Shown here piece by piece: positions 18,205 to 27,712 of a stretch of 64,000 nucleotides of DNA. The stretch covers positions 1-64,000 of the forward strand of contig NZ_LWQT01000038.1 in the NCBI RefSeq assembly GCF_001650715.1, read 5' to 3'. The first letter of the stretch is position 1; every line of letters begins with the position of its first letter. Source of the DNA: Paramagnetospirillum marisnigri (GTDB lineage Bacteria; Pseudomonadota; Alphaproteobacteria; Rhodospirillales; Magnetospirillaceae). The notes below the pieces were generated by a model. It did no database searches. It saw only the letters and a list, made by a program, of their open reading frames with translations, and was not told the origin of the DNA. The translations under genes and the position numbers were made by a program.

Positions 18205-18882
18205 ATGAAGCGGATGCGCCTTGCCGTCTTTGACGTGGACGGCACCCTTGTGGACAGTCAGCACAATATCGTCTCCGCCATGACCGAGGCGTGGAGCAGC
18301 CTGAATCTGGGCATTCCGCGCCCCGATCAGGTCCGGCGCATTATTGGATTGTCGCTGGTGGAGGCATGCAGCGTCCTGCTGCCCTGGGCTTCGCCCGCCA
18401 CCCACCGCGCCATGGCCGATGCCTATAAGCAGGCCTTTCGGGCAATGCGCCTGTTGCCGGATTCCATGGAGCCACTGTTTCCCGGTGTGCGAGAGGCCCT
18501 GGACGCGCTGGAGGCCGAAGGCTGGCTGCTCGGGCTGGCCACCGGCAAATCCAGGCGCGGCGTGGAGTCGCTGTTGGATGGTCATGAACTGCATGGTCGC
18601 TTCATCACCATCCAGACCGCCGACGACAATCCCAGCAAGCCCAATCCCGCCATGCTGATCCGGGCAGCGGCCGATTGCGGCGTCGATGCCGGCGACATTG
18701 TCATGATCGGCGATACGGCCTATGACATGGCCATGGCCGCTGCCGCCCGCACTGGGGCCGTGGGGGTTTCGTGGGGGTACCATTCCCTCGACGAATTGAA
18801 CAAGGCCGGGGCGCAGGTCGTGCTGGACAGCTTCGACAATATCACCGAAGTCCTCGATGCCCTCACCGGAGGGCCAGGATGA
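18205..18882 (+). CDS. HAD-family hydrolase, phosphoglycolate phosphatase-like
   Basis: A 225-residue HAD enzyme. Motif I is FDVDGTLVDS with Asp10 as nucleophile and Asp12 as acid/base. Motif II is in LLGLATGKSRRG, the motif III lysine is in NPSKPNP, and motif IV reads MIGDTAYDMAMA. The helical cap between motifs I and II is of the Gph/PGP type. Substrate cannot be told from sequence. The stop overlaps the next start (ATGA), so the AsmA-like protein is translationally coupled. Confidence 0.9.
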   Translation: MKRMRLAVFDVDGTLVDSQHNIVSAMTEAWSSLNLGIPRPDQVRRIIGLSLVEACSVLLPWASPATHRAMADAYKQAFRAMRLLPDSMEPLFPGVREALDALEAEGWLLGLATGKSRRGVESLLDGHELHGRFITIQTADDNPSKPNPAMLIRAAADCGVDAGDIVMIGDTAYDMAMAAAARTGAVGVSWGYHSLDELNKAGAQVVLDSFDNITEVLDALTGGPG

Positions 18883-20897
18883 AAATTTCAACCCTGCTGA
18901 AGATCCTCACCGTCGCCGGATTGGTGGTGGTGGTGGCGTTGATCGCCGCGTCCAAATCCCTGGACAGTACGCGCTACCAGGCCTATCTCGCCGATCGGGT
19001 TCGGGCGGCCACGGGCCTGGAACTCAGCTTCTCGGGGCCGACCAAAATCAAGTTGGGACTGGCGCCCCAGGTCAGCTTCACGGGCCTGACCCTGGCGACC
19101 AAGCCCAATGGTCCGGCCCTGCTCTATGTGGACCGGGTCGAAGCCCGGGTGGCGCTGCTGCCGCTCTTGCTGCGCCGCATCCAGGTAGAACGCCTTGCCT
19201 TGTTGCGTCCGGTGATGAAGCTGGGACCGCTGCCCCGGCCCCAGGCCGCGCTGGACCTCTCCGATGGCGCCGACAAGGCGCCCGCCACCGCCTTTGCCAT
19301 CACCGACCTGGTGGTGGAAGACGGGGTTGTGCTGTGGCGTGATCCCCAAAGCGTGTCGGAGTCCAGCCTCAGGCTCGGCCATGGTCGCATCCAGGCGGAA
19401 GGCGGGGCGGGGGGGGCGCTCAGCCTGCAACTGGATGGCCGCCATGATGGCGCTGATTTCCAGGTAACGGGGGTCATTGGCGCCGCCGCCGGACTGATGT
19501 CCGGCAAGCCCTATCCGCTTCAGCTCAAAGGCACGGTCAGCGGCGTGGTGGTGGTGGCGCGGGGGCAGGTGGCCGACCCCTGGGCGGGCAAGGGCATTGA
19601 TCTCGAACTTCGTGCCCAGGGCGACGAACTGGCCGATCTGGCCAAGCGCCTGGGAGTGGTCGGCAACGAGCACCCCTTGGGGCCCATCGGACCCTACAAG
19701 GTTTCGGCCCGCCTGACCGATGCCGGTCTGGCCGAGATCGAGGCGGTGTTGGGCAAGCGCGACAATCTGCTGGTGACGTTGAAGGGCGCGGTGCGTCATC
19801 CCCTGGCCCTGGTCGGTCTCGATCTGGCGGTATCGGCCGAGGCCGACAGTCTTGCCGGGCTCAGTCGGTTGATGGCGGTGGATATTCCCAATGGCGGCCC
19901 GCTGAAGTTGGCGGCCCGCCTCAATGACATCGACGATGGCTGGCGTCTGACCGGCATCAAGAGCAGTCTGGGCAGGAGCGACTTCGCCGGAGAGTTGGCC
20001 CTGGTGAAGGGGGTGCGCCCGCGTCTGGTCGGTCGGCTGGCCGCCAATGCGTTCTTCCCTGGCGATCTCAGTTTTCCCCAGGGGCACAATGGCGAGACCT
20101 TGCCATCGGCGCCACAGCGCCCCGCCATTCCGGTTCAGGATGACCGCATCCTGTCCGTCGAGGCATTGCCGCTGGATTGGTTGAAATCCGTGGATATGAC
20201 CCTGTCCCTGACCGCGACCCGGCTGCATCTGGGCTCGGCGGTGTTGGGCGATGCCGCGGGCGAGGTCAGCCTGTCGGCGAGCAAGCTGGTGGTGGACTCC
20301 CTCGCTGCCAAGCTGGGGGAGGGCACTCTGAAAGGGGACGGCCGGATCGATCTGTCCGGGCGCCTGCCGTTCATGGCGCTGCGTCTGAGCGGGACCGGCC
20401 TTGATCTTTCCCGCCTGGGCGGGGAGGGGGGGCTGGAGAACGGTCGGGGGGAGATCAGTCTTGATCTCAAGGCCTCGGGAGCCAGCCGCCGTGCCTTGGC
20501 CTCCAGCCTGGACGGGGGGCTGAGCCTGACCGCCACGGATGTCAGCATTGCCCCGGCGCGGGGGCCGCTGCCCGATATTCTGGCGGCGCTCGACCCCACG
20601 GCTCCGGCGGCGGATCGGACCCGTTTGCGCTGTGTCGCTCTGAAAGCCATCGCCAAGGCGGGGCAGATCAGCCTGGATCGCGGCTTGCGCCTGGAATCCA
20701 ATCGTATCGCCATGGTGGGGGGCGGGGGGCTGGATCTGCGGTCGGAATCCCTGGATATGGGATTCGTGGCCAAGGGCGGTGCCTGGACCCGACTGCGCGG
20801 CTTTTTGGGAGCGCCCAAGGTGGCGGCCGAAGGTGGCGCGGTCCGCCTGTCCGGCGATGGCCCCGGCTGCCGCAGCGAGGCCAAGCCGCGCCGCTGA
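18879..20897 (+). CDS. AsmA-family envelope protein
   Basis: The 672-residue protein begins with a single membrane anchor (LKILTVAGLVVVVALIAAS) followed by a segment typical of AsmA proteins (the LDSTRYQAYLADRVRAATGL region, SFSGPTKIKLGLAPQVSFTG). A long periplasmic body rich in beta strands and ending in an AsmA C-terminal-like part follows. AsmA-like proteins bridge the inner and outer membrane and are linked to phospholipid transport. The start at 18879 overlaps the HAD stop, and upstream in-frame starts lie inside that gene. ATP12 follows after 30 bases. Confidence 0.85.
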   Translation: MKISTLLKILTVAGLVVVVALIAASKSLDSTRYQAYLADRVRAATGLELSFSGPTKIKLGLAPQVSFTGLTLATKPNGPALLYVDRVEARVALLPLLLRRIQVERLALLRPVMKLGPLPRPQAALDLSDGADKAPATAFAITDLVVEDGVVLWRDPQSVSESSLRLGHGRIQAEGGAGGALSLQLDGRHDGADFQVTGVIGAAAGLMSGKPYPLQLKGTVSGVVVVARGQVADPWAGKGIDLELRAQGDELADLAKRLGVVGNEHPLGPIGPYKVSARLTDAGLAEIEAVLGKRDNLLVTLKGAVRHPLALVGLDLAVSAEADSLAGLSRLMAVDIPNGGPLKLAARLNDIDDGWRLTGIKSSLGRSDFAGELALVKGVRPRLVGRLAANAFFPGDLSFPQGHNGETLPSAPQRPAIPVQDDRILSVEALPLDWLKSVDMTLSLTATRLHLGSAVLGDAAGEVSLSASKLVVDSLAAKLGEGTLKGDGRIDLSGRLPFMALRLSGTGLDLSRLGGEGGLENGRGEISLDLKASGASRRALASSLDGGLSLTATDVSIAPARGPLPDILAALDPTAPAADRTRLRCVALKAIAKAGQISLDRGLRLESNRIAMVGGGGLDLRSESLDMGFVAKGGAWTRLRGFLGAPKVAAEGGAVRLSGDGPGCRSEAKPRR

Positions 20898-20927
20898 CCC
20901 TTCCCTGCCAAGAAAGAGAGTCCTTCC

Positions 20928-21635
20928 GTGAAGACCATCAAGCGCTTCTACCAGCGAGCCGAATCCGTGGCAGCCGAGGACGGCTTCGCCATCCATCTGG
21001 ACGGCAAGGCGGTGAAGACGCCGGGCGGGCGGCTTTTGGCGCTGCCCACCGCGGCCCTGGCCGAGGCCGTGGCCGCTGAATGGATGGCCCAGGAGGAGAT
21101 GGTGCTGCCGTCCTCCATGCCGCTGACCCAATTGGCCAGCACCGCCCTGGACCGGGTGGGGCCGGAGCGTGGCCACATCCAGTCCGAACTGCTGAAATAC
21201 GCCGGGACCGACCTGCTGTGCTATCGCGTCGATCATCCCGCCGATCTGGCCGAGCGCCAGGCCAAGGCCTGGCAGCCGCTGCTGGACTGGGCCGCGCTGG
21301 CCCTGGACGCGCCGCTATCCACCACCACCACGGTGGTGGCGGTGGCGCAGTCCGCGCAGGCCCTGGCCGCCCTGGAACGGTTCATCGCCGCCATGGATGT
21401 CTGGCGCCTGACGGCGCTGCAATCCGCGACCGCCGCCATGGGGTCGCTGATCCTGGGGCTGGCGCTGACCGAGGGGCGCATTGACGCCAGCCAGGCCTTT
21501 GATCTGTCGCAGTTGGACGAAACCTACCAGATCGAACAATGGGGCGAGGATTACGAGGCGGCCGACCGCCGCGCCGCCCTGGCCGCGGACATGAAGGCGG
21601 CGGCGCGATTCCTGGAATTGCTGCGCCCTATTTGA
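20928..21635 (+). CDS. ATP12-family F1-ATPase assembly chaperone (GTG start)
   Basis: This 235-residue protein has KRFYQRAESVAAEDGFAIHL, LDGKAVKTPGG and AEWMAQEEMVLPSSMPLTQL, the ATP12 pattern. In mitochondria ATP12 binds the F1 alpha subunit before assembly; alphaproteobacterial members are presumed to act likewise in the cytoplasm. GTG at 20928 follows AAAGAGAG at a good distance. The 3' end overlaps the convergent lipoprotein gene by 8 bases. Confidence 0.92.
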   Translation: MKTIKRFYQRAESVAAEDGFAIHLDGKAVKTPGGRLLALPTAALAEAVAAEWMAQEEMVLPSSMPLTQLASTALDRVGPERGHIQSELLKYAGTDLLCYRVDHPADLAERQAKAWQPLLDWAALALDAPLSTTTTVVAVAQSAQALAALERFIAAMDVWRLTALQSATAAMGSLILGLALTEGRIDASQAFDLSQLDETYQIEQWGEDYEAADRRAALAADMKAAARFLELLRPI

Positions 21636-22251
21636 CCGGAGTGATCGGCCCCAGGGTGCGCATCCAGCCCACCACGGCGGCACCGGGCGGGTCGCGGAAA
21701 CCGGCGCCCGCCACCCGGGCCAGGGTGGAGGAGGTCAACAGGTCCTCCATGGGTTTCTTCAGGCATTGGGCGAAGCCGGGCTCCAGCTCGGTGCGATAGT
21801 CGGTCTCGCCCACATCCACCCGATTGGTGAAGTTGCCGAGCGGAATGCCGTCGGCGGTCCAGGCGTCGATACCGCAGCCCAGCTTCAGCCTGGCGTCGAG
21901 ACGCGACCAACTGGCCTTGCCCACCAGCTTGACCACGATATGGGGCCGTATGGCGGGATCGTTGATCTCCACCGTCTCGAATCCCTTGGCCAGCATGGCG
22001 CGGGTGGCCTTGGCCAGGGCCAGGCCCTCGCGGACCTTGGTTTCCTCGTTCTGGAAGCGGGTGAGGGCAATGGTCAGGTTGCGGGACAGGTCGCTTTCGC
22101 TGGCGAAGACCATGACCCGGGCCTTGTGGGGCAGGGCAACGCCGGGCACGGGGGCCAACTGGATGCTGTCGGTGGGAGGAAGGCCGCCCAGGCAGCCGCC
22201 CAGGCCCATCGTGACCGCCGCCGCCATCGCCAGTTTCCACCACGCCGCCAT
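21628..22251 (-). CDS. Predicted lipoprotein of unknown function
   Basis: The 207-residue product has a signal peptide and lipobox (MAAAVTMGLGGC), so it should be lipid-anchored in the envelope. The rest, with RVMVFASESDLSRNLTIAL and a C-terminal Gly/Pro-rich part, has no domain I can name. The ATG at 22251 was chosen over 22284 because GGGAGGGG precedes it and the signal peptide starts there. It lies 64 bases downstream of the large repeat protein on the same strand and so may belong to the motility run. Confidence 0.75.
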   Translation of the reverse strand: MAAWWKLAMAAAVTMGLGGCLGGLPPTDSIQLAPVPGVALPHKARVMVFASESDLSRNLTIALTRFQNEETKVREGLALAKATRAMLAKGFETVEINDPAIRPHIVVKLVGKASWSRLDARLKLGCGIDAWTADGIPLGNFTNRVDVGETDYRTELEPGFAQCLKKPMEDLLTSSTLARVAGAGFRDPPGAAVVGWMRTLGPITPVK

Positions 22252-22315
22252 GAGAGCCCCTCCCGTTGATTGGATGCAAGGCACTATAGCGGCGCTGATG
22301 GCGGTTGGGCAGGGG

Positions 22316-25300
22316 TCAGTTGATGGAGGACAGGCCCTGGGTCTTCACCCGCTTCTGCCACTCGCTCATGAAGGTCTGGAAGTCCTGCACCTGCTTGATC
22401 TTCTCGCCCACCCGGCGATAGTCGATGATGCCGCGCTCGGCCTCGCTGGTCAGCAGGTCGAAGGCTTCCTTCCATTCGCTATTGGCCATCAGCGGGCCAT
22501 AGCTGCGCCGCAGCCGGGTCAGGCCGCGCTCGTCGCGGGCCAGGGTCATGGCGATGGCGGTGTCCAGCATGCGCCGCCCCATAACCGGGTCCAGAGGCCG
22601 GTTGCCGATGGGCTTTTCCAGGGTGCTTTCCAGGGTGGCGGCGGCATCGGACCACCGCTTCAGCCGCCAGTAGATGTCGCCCCGCAGCTTGCGGGCCTGA
22701 TCGCTCTGGTCGTTGATGATCAGGGCCAAAGCCTCGGCCGAGCGGCCCAGATCGTCCAGGGCCTGGACCCGCAGGTAGCGGCGCTGGGCGGCGAGATCGA
22801 CGGGAATGTCGGGAACCTCGCTGGCTTCCAGCGCTTCCAGGGCCAGTCCCGGTTTGCGGTCGGAGATGTTGAGGAAGGCCAGCCGCGCCCCCACCCGGGC
22901 CTTGTCCAGTCCGGACAGGCGGAATTCCACCTGATGGCGCAGCAACTCGCCCGCGCGGTCGAGCAGATCCACCGAGGCCAGCCGGTCGGCGAGTTTGCGG
23001 ATCATCTCGTCGCCCTTGGTGCCCGACGGCGTCAGTTCCTGGAACTCGTCGTATAGGCCGATGGCGACAACCGGCTGCAGCTTGTCGGCGCCGCCGCCCA
23101 GGAACAGCTTGTTGAAAGCCTCGTGCATCTCATCGGTGACGTTGGGAATATCGGGATTGTCGGGGTAATTGGTGGACAGGCTGTGCATGCTCCGCAGCCC
23201 CTCGCCATAGCGCCCGGCGGCGATCTGCAACTGGCCCAGGCGCTTCATCAGCCGATACTCGAAATCCTCGCCCCGCCAGGCAAAGCGGAGCTTCTCGAAT
23301 TCGGAGATCGCCTCGGCCGGGGTCATCTTGTTCAGTCGCAGCATCAACTCGACGCGGTCGCGACCGGCATAGGCCCGGTCGGGGCGGCTTTCGCTGGCTT
23401 CTGCGTCACGGAAGCGATTGATCGCCTGTTCCCACTGCTTGCCCGCCATGGCGGCCAGACCGGCCAGATAAGACAGCTTGCCCACATCGCGGCGCGACAA
23501 TCCCTGGCCCATCATGGCATCGACGATCTTGGCGGCCCCCTTGGAATCGCCTGCCGCCGCCACGGTCTTGGCCGCGACCTCGCCGATGCCCATGCGCAAG
23601 GAGCGCGGCCAGCCCTTGATGTCCTCGGGGGCGAGACGCAGCACCAGGGCATGCTTGTTGGGATCGGGCAGCGACCGGGCCGAGGCGGCCGCCAGGAACA
23701 GCTGCACCCGGGGATCGTCCTTCAGGGCGGGCATGGACAAGTCGGCGATGGCGTCGGCATCGCGATACATCAGGAAGTTGGCGGCGCCCCGCACCGCCCG
23801 ATAGGCGGGGGTGTCCACCACCTGGGGATCGACCTGGGCCATGATCTTCAACACGCCTAGGGCCTCGGCGCCGAACCCGTTGGCCAAATAGTGGCGCGCG
23901 ATTTCCAGGCGCTGGGCGTTCTTGTCGTCGGGGCGGATGAAGGTCAGGCGGCTTTGCAGCTTGCGATGCTCTTCGACGAATTTGTCGTTGCCGCCCCGCA
24001 GCCACTTAGAAATGTCCAGCGGCGCGGTCGCCATGGTATCGGCGGCAATCTTGCCATCGCCCACCGCGCCGCCCTCCTCCCCGGCGGCGGGGGCAGCTCC
24101 CGACAGAAAAAGGCCGCCGGGCATGGTGGCTTCCACATTGGCCTTGTTTACGTCCAGGCGGGCGTTGTCGGTGCGCAGCACGGCGGCGATGCCCTGGGCG
24201 GTGGGCAGGATTTCCAGTGCCGGATATTCCCGGGTGCCGCGCACGCCGACGCCGATGGCCGGGGTCGCCACCACATGGATGGAATCGCCCACCTCGGGGT
24301 CCTTCAGCACCAGGGGGGCAGACCCATCGGCCATGGCCAGCAGCACGCGGCCGCGATCCTGGAAATCGAGCTGCGGCTTGATCTCGATGCCGACCTTGGG
24401 AGCCAGGGGCTGTTCCAGAATGTCCAGGACCCACAACTGCCCTTCCTTGCGTACCGACGGGTTGAAGCCCGGCCGGGTGATCATGCGCACGGCGGTGCCC
24501 TTGAAGCCCTGGATCTGCTCCACATGCAGCACCACGTCGCCGCCGGTGCGCTTCAACAGTTTGGTATCCACCTCGACCTTGAGGTCGAAGACCGCCCATA
24601 GCCAGCCCGCGCGGCGGAACACGGCGGCTCCGCTGGGCTTGTCGAAAGCGAAACCCAGGCTGACGGACTTGCCGTCCTTGGGCGGAGGGGCTGCTTCCAC
24701 CGCTTCCAGGGATTCTGCAGGCTTGGCCTCGCCATTGGTCTTGCCATTGGCCTTGCCATTGGCGGCGGCGGGCGGCGGCGCCTGGGCCAGGGGCTTCAGC
24801 GAAGGCGGCTGTTCCTCGGTGCCGGGGGCGGGGGCCAGCGGCGGCGCGGCGGCGCCGTTGGTGCGGGGCGGCGGCGGCGCGCCGGCCGGGCGCACCAGAT
24901 CCATGGCGACCCGGGGGCCGGAGGTGAAGTGGCGGACCCGCATGCCCGGCGGCAGACTGAGAACGACGGAGGTGCCCTTGCCCACCGCCTTGGATTCCAG
25001 GAAGCCGACATCGGGGGGCAGGGCGGCCTTGAGTGAGGTAACGTTGACATTGGCCGGGCGGTCGAAGGTGATGGACACCTGACCGCCCGCCTCGTCCACC
25101 GAATAGGTCACCGGCTTGGGCCAGTCGAACACCAGCCGGTTGAAGCCGGTATGCTCGCCGCCCCGCACCATCAGGTCGGTGGCGGGACCGGCGGGAGTGG
25201 GAGGCGCGGCGGCGGGTTTGGCTCCCGCGGCGGTCGAGGCCGGGTCCTTGGGCGTTTCGGTGGCGGGGGCGGGGGATGGCGCGGTGGAACTGGTGGGAGT

Positions 25301-25699
25301 CTTGGTTTCCACCAAGTCCACCACCACCGAGCTGCTGGTCTGGAAGCTCTTGATCTGGACGGGCACCGCCAGGGGGAAGGTGGCCATCTTGCGGTCGGGA
25401 CTCAGCGTCACGCCCTTGAGATAGCGGGCCAGCGGTTTCAGCACCACCTTGGGGTCGCCGGCGATGGGCTTGTCGAAGCGGACGACCAGTTGGTTATTGA
25501 CCAGATCGGCGGAGAATTTGACCGGGCCATCCCAGTCGAACACCATGCGGCCGAAACCGTCATGCTCGGCGGCCCGCGGCGTTGATTGCGCCCAGGCGAC
25601 GCCCAGGCTTCCCAGCAGCAGAAATAAGGCCAGCAGGATGCGCGCGACGGCCGGTGCCGCCACTCGCCTTCCGTCGCTGGCTTGGCTTGCCGCCTCCAT
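22316..25699 (-). CDS. Large periplasmic protein with AMIN-like repeats and TPR-like C-terminal half
   Basis: The 1127-residue protein starts with a signal peptide (VARILLALFLLLGSLGVAWA). Two homologous beta-rich segments follow: EHDGFGRMVFDWDGPVKFSA (about 43-62) and EHTGFNRLVFDWPKPVTYSV (about 181-200). Each ends in a VVDLVE/AMDLVR strand and resembles AMIN domains that bind peptidoglycan or other polymers. A Pro/Ala-rich linker separates them. From about residue 600 the sequence is helical and repeat-like (TPR type, e.g. RLEIARHYLANGFGAEALGV). It directly follows cheZ on the same strand with a 16-base gap, suggesting a role in motility or envelope organisation. Function is unknown. Confidence 0.8.
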   Translation of the reverse strand: MEAASQASDGRRVAAPAVARILLALFLLLGSLGVAWAQSTPRAAEHDGFGRMVFDWDGPVKFSADLVNNQLVVRFDKPIAGDPKVVLKPLARYLKGVTLSPDRKMATFPLAVPVQIKSFQTSSSVVVDLVETKTPTSSTAPSPAPATETPKDPASTAAGAKPAAAPPTPAGPATDLMVRGGEHTGFNRLVFDWPKPVTYSVDEAGGQVSITFDRPANVNVTSLKAALPPDVGFLESKAVGKGTSVVLSLPPGMRVRHFTSGPRVAMDLVRPAGAPPPPRTNGAAAPPLAPAPGTEEQPPSLKPLAQAPPPAAANGKANGKTNGEAKPAESLEAVEAAPPPKDGKSVSLGFAFDKPSGAAVFRRAGWLWAVFDLKVEVDTKLLKRTGGDVVLHVEQIQGFKGTAVRMITRPGFNPSVRKEGQLWVLDILEQPLAPKVGIEIKPQLDFQDRGRVLLAMADGSAPLVLKDPEVGDSIHVVATPAIGVGVRGTREYPALEILPTAQGIAAVLRTDNARLDVNKANVEATMPGGLFLSGAAPAAGEEGGAVGDGKIAADTMATAPLDISKWLRGGNDKFVEEHRKLQSRLTFIRPDDKNAQRLEIARHYLANGFGAEALGVLKIMAQVDPQVVDTPAYRAVRGAANFLMYRDADAIADLSMPALKDDPRVQLFLAAASARSLPDPNKHALVLRLAPEDIKGWPRSLRMGIGEVAAKTVAAAGDSKGAAKIVDAMMGQGLSRRDVGKLSYLAGLAAMAGKQWEQAINRFRDAEASESRPDRAYAGRDRVELMLRLNKMTPAEAISEFEKLRFAWRGEDFEYRLMKRLGQLQIAAGRYGEGLRSMHSLSTNYPDNPDIPNVTDEMHEAFNKLFLGGGADKLQPVVAIGLYDEFQELTPSGTKGDEMIRKLADRLASVDLLDRAGELLRHQVEFRLSGLDKARVGARLAFLNISDRKPGLALEALEASEVPDIPVDLAAQRRYLRVQALDDLGRSAEALALIINDQSDQARKLRGDIYWRLKRWSDAAATLESTLEKPIGNRPLDPVMGRRMLDTAIAMTLARDERGLTRLRRSYGPLMANSEWKEAFDLLTSEAERGIIDYRRVGEKIKQVQDFQTFMSEWQKRVKTQGLSSIN

Positions 25700-25715
25700 G
25701 GAATGGCCTGTCCGG

Positions 25716-26360
25716 TTAGTCGAAACTGGCCAGCAGCGCGTCGATATCGGCCTGATTGGTGCCGTTGCCGGGGAGCTGCGGGCCGTTGAGGAGATCCTCG
25801 TCGGTCAAGGGCTGTTCCCCGCCCGACTTGGCCTTGCCGCCATCGATGTCGCCGCCGAACATCCGAACCAGGCTTTCCACCCGGGTCTCGATTTCCTTCA
25901 GCGCCCTGACCACCTTGGTGATGCGCTGGCCGGTGATGTCCTGGAAGGTGCAGGCCTCGAAAATCCGGGTGGTGATTTCGTCCAGACGGTCGGCCACCTG
26001 CTGGTCGATCAGGGGGGTCAGGCTGCCAAGGCTCTCGGCGGCGTCCATGATCTCGTTGGTGGCGGCTTCGGTGGCGCCGACGATGGCGTCCAACTCGTCG
26101 GTCGCCGAGGCGATGAACTCGTCCCTGATTTCGCCAGGACGCAACGCCGCGATTTCTTCCTTGGCCGCATGGATATAAGTCGCGAGCGACTCCAGCTCCT
26201 GGTAGAGGCGGAGATCGCCCGCGCTGATATCGCCGGCCATGGTTTCGAGCATGGCTCGGACCACCTCGCCGATCTTATCGACGGCAATGGTCTCGCCATG
26301 CTCCTGGCGAATGGCGTCTAATCGCAGTTCCAGATCGCGGTCAACGCCTTTCGCGGGCAT
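25716..26360 (-). CDS. cheZ: CheY-P phosphatase CheZ
   Basis: A 214-residue protein with the CheZ core: ACTFQDITGQRITKVVRALK (about 146-165), whose Asp-x-x-x-Gln (FQDITGQ) supplies the catalytic residues that dephosphorylate CheY-P. The C-terminal tail NQADIDALLASFD is the peptide that docks to CheY. The middle is a long helical hairpin. AAGGAG lies 9 bases before the ATG. cheY is immediately upstream, making a natural pair. Confidence 0.92.
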   Translation of the reverse strand: MPAKGVDRDLELRLDAIRQEHGETIAVDKIGEVVRAMLETMAGDISAGDLRLYQELESLATYIHAAKEEIAALRPGEIRDEFIASATDELDAIVGATEAATNEIMDAAESLGSLTPLIDQQVADRLDEITTRIFEACTFQDITGQRITKVVRALKEIETRVESLVRMFGGDIDGGKAKSGGEQPLTDEDLLNGPQLPGNGTNQADIDALLASFD

Positions 26361-26379
26361 GGTCCGGACTCCTTCGATG

Positions 26380-26766
26380 CTAGAAGTCGCCCAGCACGCT
26401 GGTCATCTTGGTCTTCAGCGTCTCCGCGTTGAACGGCTTGACGATGTAGTTGGAGACACCGGCTTCCTTGGCGGCGATCACGTTCTCGGACTTGGATTCC
26501 GCGGTGACCATGATGAAGGGGACCGGCTTCAGCTTGGGATCGGCGCGGACTTCACGGAGCAACTGCAGGCCGGTCATGGGTTCCATGTTCCAGTCGGAAA
26601 TCACCAAGCCATAAGTCCCCACGCGGAGCATCTGCAGCGCCATGGCGCCATCGGTGGCTTCATCGACATTGTTGAAACCAAGCTGCTTGAGCAGGTTCCG
26701 GATGATTCGCAACATCGTCTTGTAATCATCCACGATGAGGACGTTCATATTCTTATCGACAGCCAT
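26380..26766 (-). CDS. cheY: Chemotaxis response regulator CheY
   Basis: The 128-residue single receiver domain has the acidic pocket (VDD near residues 12-14), the phosphoacceptor Asp in SDWNMEPMTGL, a conserved Thr in FIMVTAES and a Lys in NYIVKPFNAETL. No output domain is present, so it acts by binding FliM at the motor. It is downstream of the MotE-like gene and upstream of cheZ on the same strand. GGAGCGG stands before the ATG. Confidence 0.95.
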   Translation of the reverse strand: MAVDKNMNVLIVDDYKTMLRIIRNLLKQLGFNNVDEATDGAMALQMLRVGTYGLVISDWNMEPMTGLQLLREVRADPKLKPVPFIMVTAESKSENVIAAKEAGVSNYIVKPFNAETLKTKMTSVLGDF

Positions 26767-26884
26767 TCATCCGCTCCTTCGAGACACCTGGCACCAATGA
26801 CGTAGATGCCGGCAACCCACGATTTTCCTAGTTAAGATAGGGGAAGGCACTTGCGCAAGTCATTTTTTCTGCAATCCCCGGCAT

Positions 26885-27703
26885 TTAGCCCCCCGGTGCC
26901 ATTTTTGGCATGGGGATTTGGCGTCTTTGCGCCAACTCGGAAGTAACGCCCTTGGCCTTGGACGGGTCCATTTCAGCCAAGATGGGAGCCACCTTCTGTT
27001 CCTTCATCCGTTCCAATACTTCAAGCAGGATGCTCATGTCCAGCTGCTCGAAGATTTTGGCGGCCTCTTTCGGCTTCATGTTTTCGTAGATTTTGACCAG
27101 GGAGCGCATCTTATTGTCTTCCTGATCATTATACTGGCGCAGCAAGCCCTCGATGGTGTGCTGCAGGGTCTTCATCTCGGCGACCTTGCGGTCGATCTGG
27201 TCCTCGGCCGCCTTCAGCAGAGCCTCTCGCCGCTCGATATCCTTTTCCCGCATGTCCAGGGTGCCGCGGCGCTCCTGCAGCTTCTGCAGCACGTCCAGTT
27301 CGGTTTGCGTCATGCCGCCGCCGTCGCCGGGGGCGGCGCTGGTGGCGGCCGGGGCATTGGCGGGCGTGGCGGCGGGAGCGGGCTGGTCGGACTTGGCGGC
27401 GGCGGGCTGGGCCGGGCTGGCGGCGGGTGGCGGCGTGTTGGGCTTGGACGGCTGCTGGGCCTGCAACTCGGCCACCGACACCGATCCTGGTCCAACCATG
27501 CCCTTGAAGATATCGGTGACGCGGATGGACAGCATCAGCACGCCGACGAAGATCAGCACCGGGAGCACGCGCACGATGGGAGGCTTGCCGCCCGACGCCT
27601 TCTTCTGGGCGGCGGCCAGGGCGGCGGCGGCCTGGGACTGGGGCGCGGGCCTGGGAGCGGATGCCTTGGCGGATTTGCCGGACTTGGCGGATTTGCTGGC
27701 CAT
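26885..27703 (-). CDS. MotE-like flagellar protein (MgtE N-domain-like C-terminus)
   Basis: The 272-residue protein has a basic Ala/Lys-rich N-terminus, one membrane span (VRVLPVLIFVGVLMLSIRV), a Pro/Ala-rich linker, a coiled coil (about 130-195) and a C-terminal MgtE intracellular N-domain-like helical region (KPKEAAKIFEQLDMSILLEV). That layout is that of MotE, a periplasmic chaperone of MotC described in rhizobia. It lies between the DUF6468 gene and cheY in a flagellar run. The MotE name is by architecture and context. Confidence 0.75.
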   Translation of the reverse strand: MASKSAKSGKSAKASAPRPAPQSQAAAALAAAQKKASGGKPPIVRVLPVLIFVGVLMLSIRVTDIFKGMVGPGSVSVAELQAQQPSKPNTPPPAASPAQPAAAKSDQPAPAATPANAPAATSAAPGDGGGMTQTELDVLQKLQERRGTLDMREKDIERREALLKAAEDQIDRKVAEMKTLQHTIEGLLRQYNDQEDNKMRSLVKIYENMKPKEAAKIFEQLDMSILLEVLERMKEQKVAPILAEMDPSKAKGVTSELAQRRQIPMPKMAPGG

Positions 27704-27712
27704 TTCTCGCCC

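Noticed and set aside
18888-21236. 782-codon minus-strand frame opposite the AsmA-like gene
   Set aside because: No signal peptide or motif. The plus strand has a membrane anchor and AsmA features.
26846-26880. Palindrome ACTTGCGCAAGT with a following T-run between the MotE-like gene and cheY
   Set aside because: The T-run is on the plus strand while both flanking genes run leftward, so it would not terminate them. It is probably a chance or binding palindrome.
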